Assembly (NCBI GenBank): GCA_029907315.1
Contig: JARYME010000017.1
Location: 1-41,701 of the forward strand
DNA length: 41,701 bases
Source: Armatimonadota bacterium
GTDB lineage: Bacteria > Armatimonadota > UBA5829
Direction: 5' to 3'
Under the pieces are notes generated by a model. The model was not told where the DNA came from and did no database searches. It saw only the letters and a program-made list of their open reading frames with translations. Positions 25,757-32,722 of this stretch are shown here, piece after piece. How positions within the stretch are numbered: position 1 is the stretch's first letter; every line of letters begins with the position of its first letter. A program made the position numbers and the translations under genes.

Positions 25757-25779
25757 GTTCTTGTTTCTTCTGCTTGCTT

Positions 25780-27360
25780 TCAGAGGATAACTTGCTTCAC
25801 GCTGTCGATTCCATCAACTTGTGCGATTTTCTCGAGTACGGCGGGTGGCACCTCTGAGTCCACGCTGAGTACCATCAGTGAGTGCTGGCGCGGAGCCTTC
25901 CGTCCCAGGTGCATGCTGGCGATGTTTATGTTTTCGTTGCCCAGTATAGTGCCCACCTGACCAATGATACCGGGCCTATCTGTGTGCGGCGACACAAGCA
26001 GTATTCCCTCAGGCGCAATATCTATTGGGAAGCCATTCATGCGTACAACACGCATATCCTTAGCTCCGAAGAGCGTGCCAGTTATCTCGGTCGTCCCTTT
26101 GTCCGTCTTGACGTTTATCGTTAGTGTGGATGCATAGTCTCCGCCTTCAGGTGATTTGCTTTCAACGACTTCTATACCTCTCTGTTTGGCAATCACTGGC
26201 GCATTTACGGGGTTTACAGATTCACCGACTGCCGGTTTCAGGAACCCGACAAGTGCGGACCTACCGATCGGTCCCGTGTCTATTGACGCCACTTCTCCGC
26301 AGTACCGTATCTCTATTTGTGTGGCTCTTCCCTCTGTAATCTGTGCCGCCAGTGAAGCCATTTTTTCGGCCAGCGGTAGGAAAGGCTGAACGGCCGCCAA
26401 GACCTCAGGAGACAGCGCCGGCATGTTCACCGCGCTTCGCGCAGATCGCCCCTCGAAAACATCTACGATCTGCTCGGCAACGTCTATGGCTACGTTGGTC
26501 TGTGCTTCGACGGTCGAGGCGCCAAGGTGAGGCGTCGTGACTACATTGGGCAGCTCAAAAAGTTCACTCGAGAAGTCTGGCGGTTCAGTGACGAACACAT
26601 CGAGCGCTGCGCCTGCGCATTTGCCGCTTTTCAGGGCCTCAATCAGGGCTGCGTCGTCGATTATTCCGCCGCGCGCCACATTGACGATCCGCACACCGTC
26701 TTTCATGATGGCGAACTGCTTCGCGCCGATCATGCCTATGGTGTCTTTGTTCTTGGGCACATGGAGGGTAATATAATCGCTGCGCCTTAAACACTCTTCA
26801 AAGTCCACGAGTTCCACGCCAATCTGTTCAGCGGTTTGTGTGCTTATGAACGGGTCGTAGGCGATGACGTTCATACCGAACGCCTGGAGTCTTTTTGCTA
26901 CTTCCTGGCCAATCTTGCCCAAACCAATAACGCCCAGGGTCTTTTTGTATACTTCATTGCCGACAAATTTGCTTCGGTCCCATATCTTATTGCGCATCGC
27001 GTAGTATGCTTGCGGGATATTCCTGGCAAGCGCCAGAAGCATTGCGACCGTTAGTTCCGCGGCTGCTATGGTATTTCCGCCCGGGCTGTTTACAACGATG
27101 ACACCTTTTTCGGTTGCGGCTGCTACGTCGACGTTATCAACACCTACTCCAGCCCTGCCTATAATCTTCAGTTTTTTGGCAGCCTCGAGCACCTTGGCGG
27201 TAACTTGCGTGCTGCTGCGTATAACCAACGCATCATAGTCGCCTATTATCTTACAAAGCTCGTCCTCCGAAAGCCCCGTCTTAACGTCTACTTCGCCGAT
27301 CTTTTTGAGTATCTCGATACCTTCGGATGCGATCTTGTCGCTTACCAATACCTTTGGCAT
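25780..27360 (-). CDS. serA: D-3-phosphoglycerate dehydrogenase
   Basis: 526 residues, the long three-domain form found in many Gram-positive bacteria and mycobacteria. The nucleotide domain has GVIGLGKIGQEVAKRL; catalytic residues lie in NVARGGIIDDAAL (Arg), VFVTEPP (Glu) and TPHLGAST (His). An intervening ASB domain (about 320-445) and a C-terminal ACT domain (about 455-526, LVSPHTDRPGIIGQVGTIL) follow, the latter pointing to serine feedback. It oxidises 3-phosphoglycerate in serine synthesis. AGGAG lies before the ATG. It is on the same strand as the URO-D-like and GHL10 genes, 89 bp behind them. Confidence 0.95.
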   Translation of the reverse strand: MPKVLVSDKIASEGIEILKKIGEVDVKTGLSEDELCKIIGDYDALVIRSSTQVTAKVLEAAKKLKIIGRAGVGVDNVDVAAATEKGVIVVNSPGGNTIAAAELTVAMLLALARNIPQAYYAMRNKIWDRSKFVGNEVYKKTLGVIGLGKIGQEVAKRLQAFGMNVIAYDPFISTQTAEQIGVELVDFEECLRRSDYITLHVPKNKDTIGMIGAKQFAIMKDGVRIVNVARGGIIDDAALIEALKSGKCAGAALDVFVTEPPDFSSELFELPNVVTTPHLGASTVEAQTNVAIDVAEQIVDVFEGRSARSAVNMPALSPEVLAAVQPFLPLAEKMASLAAQITEGRATQIEIRYCGEVASIDTGPIGRSALVGFLKPAVGESVNPVNAPVIAKQRGIEVVESKSPEGGDYASTLTINVKTDKGTTEITGTLFGAKDMRVVRMNGFPIDIAPEGILLVSPHTDRPGIIGQVGTILGNENINIASMHLGRKAPRQHSLMVLSVDSEVPPAVLEKIAQVDGIDSVKQVIL

Positions 27361-27449
27361 TTTACGTTCTCCTCTTTGCGTCCTAGTAGACTTTACTTAT
27401 CTTGTTCTAGAGCACGCTTCGGAATACCTGCCTGCGGTACCTGGGAAGT

Positions 27450-28637
27450 TCACTGCCGACGCGTTGCTCTCATGGCGGTTACCTGCAATCCATTCGTCTT
27501 TGCCAAAGCCTCAACGATCATCTCGCGCTTCTTCGAAGCGTTGAATGAGAACAACACAAATCCATCCAGCTTTGATTGTCGGACTGCTTGTATCTGCTTC
27601 AACGTGTTTGGGACAGTATTCGTGTGCACGTCTATACCGACGTAGGTGGGTTTTCCTCCCGACCATTTCTTGAATCCGGACAGCCAATTTCTGAATGCGG
27701 CTGCCTGTTTAGGATTGGCTTCATCCTTGTAATTCATCGGACAGTTTGCATCCAGCAAACCTTCTTCCATCCATCTCTTCCAGTCTTGACATACGACAGC
27801 AAATGGCGACGATGCAGAGAACTCACTTGGGCAATCACCCCAAGCAATCGTGGAAGCCGAGATAACGACCTTAGGCTTGACAGCCTTCACCCTTTTGCGA
27901 ATCTCTGCCACCAATCTTGTCACTTGGTCGCGCTTCCACTGAAGCCATTTCGGATCATCAGTTGCCGGTTTTGCAGTAGTGTTGGTCTCGCTGCGATACT
28001 GCTCCAGTGCCAGGTCTGAATACCCCCAGTTTTTCCCGGGGTAGCGGATGTAGTCGAGATGGATGCCATCAACATCGTAGTTTCTCACGATCTCTTCAAC
28101 TACAGACGCTACGTAATCCCGTGCTTGCGGGATCCCAGGGTCAAGATACAGTCCTTCGCTAGCTCTGGTGTTTCCGTCCTTATCTTTATTGACCCATTCG
28201 GGATGCCGAACCGCAATGTGCTTCGGGTCACTCGGGGTTCCTGAAGACCACATCCGCAGCGTGTTGATCCACGCATGGACTTCTATTCCTTCAGCGTGAG
28301 CTTTCTTGATAATAGCTGCGAGCGGATCGAAGTCTGGTGCGATGCCGCTTCCCTTGGGTTCGGTTTCCGAGTTGTAGTAAGCGTCACCGTTTTTGCGCAC
28401 TTGGACAAACAGGGCTGTGATACCGGCTTTCTTCGCAGCTGCGACAGTAGCATCAATCTCTTCTTGTGTGAAGAAGCCGGATGTCCAGGCGGTTATCCAT
28501 GCTCCTCTGAATTCGGACTGTGCAGATGTGCAACCCGCGGTGAAAAGACACACGAGAACCGCTGTGAGGCACAATTTTGATTGCCTAAGTCCAAGCGCGC
28601 GCAGAGAGTTTTGAATATGGGCTTGTCGTCTATCCAT
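27450..28637 (-). CDS. GHL10/DUF187-type glycoside hydrolase, exported (possible lipoprotein)
   Basis: 395 residues from the ATG at 28637. The N-terminus is a signal with a possible lipobox (LVCLFTAGC, Cys then TSAQS). The TIM-barrel has FRGAWITAW, ITALFVQVRKNGDAYYNS, GIEVHAWINTLR, YLDPGIPQARDYVASVVEEIVRNYDVDGIHLDYIRYP and VVISAST, the standard blocks of the GHL10 (YngK/DUF187) family. These are putative glycan hydrolases of unknown substrate. The start overlaps the stop of the URO-D-like gene by 8 bp (ATGGATAG), so the two are translationally coupled. Confidence 0.88.
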   Translation of the reverse strand: MDRRQAHIQNSLRALGLRQSKLCLTAVLVCLFTAGCTSAQSEFRGAWITAWTSGFFTQEEIDATVAAAKKAGITALFVQVRKNGDAYYNSETEPKGSGIAPDFDPLAAIIKKAHAEGIEVHAWINTLRMWSSGTPSDPKHIAVRHPEWVNKDKDGNTRASEGLYLDPGIPQARDYVASVVEEIVRNYDVDGIHLDYIRYPGKNWGYSDLALEQYRSETNTTAKPATDDPKWLQWKRDQVTRLVAEIRKRVKAVKPKVVISASTIAWGDCPSEFSASSPFAVVCQDWKRWMEEGLLDANCPMNYKDEANPKQAAAFRNWLSGFKKWSGGKPTYVGIDVHTNTVPNTLKQIQAVRQSKLDGFVLFSFNASKKREMIVEALAKTNGLQVTAMRATRRQ

Positions 28638-29709
28638 CCAGGTACCTTTCGATATAACTGCGCTGAGAGTACTCACGGACCAGTTCTTCGTCCAGTGGAT
28701 ACACGCCGAACTGCCTGGCTGCTTCGACCATCGCTCGGTAGTTTGCAGGCTTAACCCCAGGGTGGATCGAGTTGGATGAAGCCAGAATATGTCCTCCACC
28801 TGGGGAACCCTTGGCTATCGTCTCCTTAACCGCGTCGACGACCTCTTCTATAGGCGCATGGGTCAGTATCTCAGTGCAGTCGACATTTCCCACTACGCAT
28901 ACTCTGTCGCCGTAGCGCTCTTTGACCCTGCCTATATCCATGTGGGCGATAGGCTCCAGCGGGTCTATTGCATCGATACCCGCGCTAACCATCTGGTCTA
29001 GTATTCCCCAAATGTCGCCGTCGGTGTGCTTGATAAAAGGCACGCCCTTGCGATGTACCGCTTTTACCAACTTTTCGAGGTACGGCAGTGAATACTCTTC
29101 CCAGTGTTCTACTGACATTATCGTGCCGTGGCGGCTGGCGTAATCGTCGCCTGAGACTATCACATCGGCTCCCAGATCGATAGCAGCTTCAGCCAATTCT
29201 ACCTTGTACTCGCTTACCATTGCTGCCAGCTCGTGGACGAACATGGGGTCTTCGATGTAGTCGATCATTAGGTTGTCCAAACCCCGCAAGTAGTGCGAGA
29301 ACTCGAACGCTTCGTGCGTTAGGAATACGATCGCCTTTTCACCCTTGAATCTTTCTACTGCGGCGTTCAGGTCTGTGAACCTGTGCGGAGCATTGGGATC
29401 AGGTGGCTCGTAGGATTCGAGATCCTCTTTGCTCTTGATTGGCCCGCCGGAAGGGTAATACACACCGAAACCGGCTGTTTTCCAGTGTATACCCCATTCG
29501 TCGACCTGGGCGCCGTCTGGTCCGGGCGATGTCATCTGGTTCTCAAAAATTGTGACGCCGTCAAGCCCCTCACGAGCGCAGAACTCGAGGTAGCCGACTT
29601 CTCCATGAAGTGCGGAAAGCGTCGGCTCGTTAATGATGAGTTCCCAGACCGGGACAACATCCGGCTCCTCGCGGTTTAGTGCAGCAAGAAAGCGGTCAAG
29701 TCCTGTCAT
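28630..29709 (-). CDS. URO-D superfamily protein, methyltransferase-like
   Basis: 359 residues from the ATG at 29709 (GGAG 6 nt upstream and a promoter just before it; the upstream ATG at 29787 would precede the promoter). Blocks: RFLAALNREEPDVVPVWELI, GPDGAQVDEWGIHW, DLGADVIVSGDDYAS, PFIKHTDGDIWGILDQMVSAGIDAIDPLEP and GNVDCTEIL, with PGGGHILASSNSIHPGVKPANY at the end. The His and Asp of KHTDGD fall where MtaA/CmuA-type enzymes bind zinc, but no Cys ligand pair is evident. It is not HemE. It is translationally coupled to a secreted GHL10 protein. Confidence 0.82.
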   Translation of the reverse strand: MTGLDRFLAALNREEPDVVPVWELIINEPTLSALHGEVGYLEFCAREGLDGVTIFENQMTSPGPDGAQVDEWGIHWKTAGFGVYYPSGGPIKSKEDLESYEPPDPNAPHRFTDLNAAVERFKGEKAIVFLTHEAFEFSHYLRGLDNLMIDYIEDPMFVHELAAMVSEYKVELAEAAIDLGADVIVSGDDYASRHGTIMSVEHWEEYSLPYLEKLVKAVHRKGVPFIKHTDGDIWGILDQMVSAGIDAIDPLEPIAHMDIGRVKERYGDRVCVVGNVDCTEILTHAPIEEVVDAVKETIAKGSPGGGHILASSNSIHPGVKPANYRAMVEAARQFGVYPLDEELVREYSQRSYIERYLDG

Positions 29710-29734
29710 TTGTTTCTCCAAGCGGTATGGAAGC

Positions 29735-29763
29735 ATAGTACCGAACAAGGATTTTGAAGTCAA
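29735..29763 (-). promoter_or_regulatory. Promoter for the URO-D-like/GHL10 operon
   Basis: Minus-strand TTGACT (29758-29763), a 17-bp spacer and TACTAT (29735-29740). Transcription would begin near 29728, leaving an 18-nt leader that contains the GGAG ribosome-binding site. This supports the ATG at 29709. Confidence 0.55.
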
Positions 29764-29867
29764 GAGACGTCTATGCACGGTGGGCATCTTTAGATATGTG
29801 GGCTTCCCAAAAGCGATTCGCGACCATGCCCAACAAGATCGAGCTACTTCTTCAAGCTTCGCTCGAA

Positions 29868-29897
29868 TTGACTGACCGCACCCTGATGTGGTAGCAT
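29868..29897 (+). promoter_or_regulatory. Promoter for secG
   Basis: TTGACT (29868-29873), an 18-bp spacer and TAGCAT (29892-29897). Expected start near 29904; GGAGGG at 29921-29926 precedes the secG ATG. Confidence 0.45.
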
Positions 29898-29939
29898 ACT
29901 TATGGGAAGTTACCTCTTGAGGAGGGTTTTATAGAAGAG

Positions 29940-30167
29940 ATGAAATCATTCTTTGTGGCACTGCAGATGATCAGTGCGGTTGCGTTGATCGCGATAGTTA
30001 TGTCGCAGGCCACCAAGAGCGAGGGTCTCACTGGCACTATTGGTGGCAAAGCAGAGTCTGCATTTCAGGGCAAACCGGGCTTCGAGGAGAGACTCGGCGA
30101 GATTACGAAGTGGGCTGCAATAACGTTTTTGGTAATGAGCGCTATCGTCGCGTACGTAGTCCGCTAA
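29940..30167 (+). CDS. secG: SecG, preprotein translocase subunit
   Basis: 75 residues with two hydrophobic helices (about 5-22 and 56-74). Between them lies TKSEGLTGTIGGKAESAFQGKPG, the glycine-rich loop typical of SecG. SecG joins SecY and SecE in the membrane and helps SecA-driven export. The gene appears to be alone, with its own promoter. Its neighbourhood encodes many Sec-dependent exported proteins, although secG need not be functionally tied to them. Confidence 0.88.
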   Translation: MKSFFVALQMISAVALIAIVMSQATKSEGLTGTIGGKAESAFQGKPGFEERLGEITKWAAITFLVMSAIVAYVVR

Positions 30168-30258
30168 GCAGAAAGCTGCGAGTGGATATCCCAGGCTCGT
30201 AGGCTGATCAATCTTTCAGTGCACCAGCCTCCTCAATGTACAGCACGCTTTTAGCTGA

Positions 30259-30438
30259 TCAAGCGGCGCGCTCCACGTTGTAGTCTCCGGACGAACTGAC
30301 TGCAAGAGGACAGTCGGCACAGTCAGTGAGCTTGCACTCCATGCATTCTGGATGCCTAGGTTCCTGTGCCGAAGATACAAGCACGTAATAAAGCAGCGCG
30401 CTGCCGGCAATCCATACTAAGACGAACGCGAGCCACAT
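30259..30438 (-). CDS. Small membrane protein with a CxxC-x4-CxxC cluster
   Basis: 59 residues from the ATG at 30438, chosen because GAGGG lies 10 nt upstream; an ATG at 30459 has no Shine-Dalgarno. Residues 1-24 form one hydrophobic helix (MWLAFVLVWIAGSALLYYVL). The second half has CMECKLTDCADC, two CxxC pairs four residues apart, which suggests a zinc or Fe-S site. I do not recognise a family. It converges on secG with 91 bp between the stops. The clear ribosome-binding site and membrane/Cys layout argue for a real gene; conservation is untested. Confidence 0.5.
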   Translation of the reverse strand: MWLAFVLVWIAGSALLYYVLVSSAQEPRHPECMECKLTDCADCPLAVSSSGDYNVERAA

Positions 30439-30641
30439 TTTCGCTTTACCCTCTAACATCAATTATCGGTTGAAAAGCCCTATTTGTTCAGGCAGGTTTA
30501 CTGCTGATGGCTTCACCTAGGACAATGGATACCCGGGAACGCATCACTCTCCTAACACCTGCGTCAGCCGTCATGCGTTATAAAACTCGCGAATATGTCG
30601 TGCTGCAATGAATGGGCATATATACGCAGAGCGGCCTCTTG

Positions 30642-30650
30642 TGGTATAAA
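30642..30650 (+). promoter_or_regulatory. Extended -10 promoter before the GH5-like gene
   Basis: TGGTATAAA (30642-30650) has TG one base before TATAAA. No clear -35. The expected start near 30657 gives a leader of about 12 nt with AGGT as ribosome-binding site. Confidence 0.4.
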
Positions 30651-30668
30651 TGGTTTTAGGTAGCACAT

Positions 30669-32675
30669 ATGATGAATACGGCAGGTTTTCTCAGAATGAT
30701 AACGGTTTGCGGTGTCCTCGCTTGTGCGGCGGTAACACAGTCCGCCGCCTCCGATTTTGTACGTATCCAGGGCGACCAGTTCGTCTTCCGCGGTCAGGTA
30801 GTCAAGTTCAAGGGAACCAACTACTATCCTCGAGACCATATGTGGGCGGATATGTGGAACAGTTGGGACTGGCAGGAGATGACGCGCGAAGTTGCGATGA
30901 TTCGGGACCTGGGACTCAACTGCGTCCGCATACTGGTTCCTTATAGTCACGGCGGCTGGGGCGGGGCAAACCCGCCTGCGGACCGGCTTCAGAAGCTGGA
31001 AGATCTGGTAAACCTTCTTGGAGACAACGGTATTCGAAGCTGCATAACGCTTTTCGATTGGGAGACCAGTTTTCCCGCTGCAGGCACAACGAAGGAACGG
31101 GATCACCTAAGCTACTTGTCGGCCATAGTCAACCGGCTGAAGAACAACGAGTATGTGTTCATGTGGGACGTTAAGAATGAGCCAGACCACCCTGCGAATA
31201 TCGGCGGTTACGATAACTGGGATTCAAACCCTGCGGCGCGGGACAAGATAATCAGTTGGTTGAACCGCATGTGCAACGCTGTCAGAGCCATAGATTCAAA
31301 CCACCCTGTTTCTGTTGGGATCCGATGGTGGGAAAACGTACAGGATGTGATCGGCTTCGTAGACATCGCTGTATTTCACTCCTACTGGCCTAACGTTGTC
31401 CAGCAAATCTCTGATATCAGGTCTTACATGGGGGCTAATCCTAAGCCCATACTTTGCCAAGAGTTCGGTTGGCCTACTAATCCTACACCTTGTAATCGCG
31501 ACGGTCAGCTCATATGGAGCTACACTGAGGCCGAGCAGCTGAATGTATATACAAACCACCTTACAGCGTTTGCATCTCAGGGAATTGCCGGGTGTCTACA
31601 ATGGATGACTTTCGACGCGCGTATGTACACGCCTGATCCGAATGTAAGCTTCGAAAACTATTTCGGACTGTGGCGCTACGACTACACTCTCAAACCTGCT
31701 GGTGCTTACTACCGCGATAATTTCCCGGTCTCACTATTCCCGTCGCGTTCAGAACCTCCCGGTCCGGTTACACAGTTCGTAGCCCAGCCAACCGACTCGG
31801 GTGTTAGGCTGTCGTGGGTCAATCCTTCGGACGCGAACTTTGCCGGCACAGTAATCCGTGTCAGCACGTCAGGCTATCCTGCCGACGCTGAGTCCGGGGA
31901 GTTGGTCTGCGATCGGCCCGCCCAGCCGGGTTCTCAAGATTCTTTTGTTCACTTGGGTGTTACTCCCTGCACGACCTACTTCTATGCCGCCTTCGCGTAC
32001 AACCAAAACAGACGCTTTTCGCAGCCTGCCAAGACATCTGCTACACCTGGCCAGGGCTGCCTTGCCGCGATCAAGCAACTTCCAGATAACACTTGGGTTG
32101 CTTACAGCGGCGCCATAGTGACGGCAGTGTTTACCGCCGACGGATGTGTCTATGTTCAGACGCCTGACAGGTGCTGCGGAATACGGGTTGTGGTGCCAAG
32201 CTCCGGTTTGGCTCCAGGTGACATAGTTGAACTGACTGGCTATATTGGCACGCGCTGGCTCAGTGGTCAACGTTCGGAAAGACATATCACCGCGCAGACT
32301 ATCAACAAGATCGGTTGTGCTTCGCCTCCTGAGCCGCTGTGTATGAGTGGCAAGTCAGTCGGCGGTGGTCCTGTAGGACTGTGGGTGCCGGGAGTTGTTG
32401 ATGGGATCGGACCCAACAACGTGGGCTTACTCGTCAAGGTCTGCGGCCGTGTCACGTGCCGAGTAGGGAATTATTTCTGGGTGGACGACGGCAGCGGCGT
32501 GACCGATGTTCTCGGTCGCACCGGCGTGATGGTGCGGTGTCTTTTCGACCCCCAGGTATCGGTAGGAGACGTCGTGAGTTGTGTCGGCATCGTTGAGGGG
32601 AGCATTCCGACTGGGTGGACCTCTAACCGTCGGTGCATTCACCCAAGATCGATCGAAGACATCACAAAGTATTGA
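30669..32675 (+). CDS. Exported GH5-like glycoside hydrolase with Fn3-like and tandem OB-like domains
   Basis: 668 residues. A signal peptide ends near TQSAAS. The TIM-barrel (about 30-355) has FKGTNYYPRDHMW, LGLNCVRILVPY, MWDVKNEPD near 168 (Glu in the acid/base position of clan GH-A) and ILCQEFGWPT near 263 (Glu in the nucleophile position). An Fn3-like module (about 363-463) has VRLSWVNPSDANFAGTVIR and DSFVHLGVTP. Two OB-like segments (about 465-555 and 560-668) follow, with YVQTPDRCCGIRV, PGDIVELTGYIG, then YFWVDDGSG and VGDVVSCVGIVEGS. It probably hydrolyses a beta-linked glycan; the substrate is unknown. The gene at 32723 shares the whole C-terminal half. Confidence 0.85.
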   Translation: MMNTAGFLRMITVCGVLACAAVTQSAASDFVRIQGDQFVFRGQVVKFKGTNYYPRDHMWADMWNSWDWQEMTREVAMIRDLGLNCVRILVPYSHGGWGGANPPADRLQKLEDLVNLLGDNGIRSCITLFDWETSFPAAGTTKERDHLSYLSAIVNRLKNNEYVFMWDVKNEPDHPANIGGYDNWDSNPAARDKIISWLNRMCNAVRAIDSNHPVSVGIRWWENVQDVIGFVDIAVFHSYWPNVVQQISDIRSYMGANPKPILCQEFGWPTNPTPCNRDGQLIWSYTEAEQLNVYTNHLTAFASQGIAGCLQWMTFDARMYTPDPNVSFENYFGLWRYDYTLKPAGAYYRDNFPVSLFPSRSEPPGPVTQFVAQPTDSGVRLSWVNPSDANFAGTVIRVSTSGYPADAESGELVCDRPAQPGSQDSFVHLGVTPCTTYFYAAFAYNQNRRFSQPAKTSATPGQGCLAAIKQLPDNTWVAYSGAIVTAVFTADGCVYVQTPDRCCGIRVVVPSSGLAPGDIVELTGYIGTRWLSGQRSERHITAQTINKIGCASPPEPLCMSGKSVGGGPVGLWVPGVVDGIGPNNVGLLVKVCGRVTCRVGNYFWVDDGSGVTDVLGRTGVMVRCLFDPQVSVGDVVSCVGIVEGSIPTGWTSNRRCIHPRSIEDITKY

Positions 32676-32722
32676 CAGCGCTGCAGAGTTGAGGTATTTT
32701 GCGATCAGGTGAAACGTTTTAT

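Noticed and set aside
30564-31106. 180-codon minus-strand frame opposite the start of the GH5-like gene
   Set aside because: It overlaps a well-supported gene with a signal peptide and catalytic motifs; the translation has no domain and looks like an antisense shadow.
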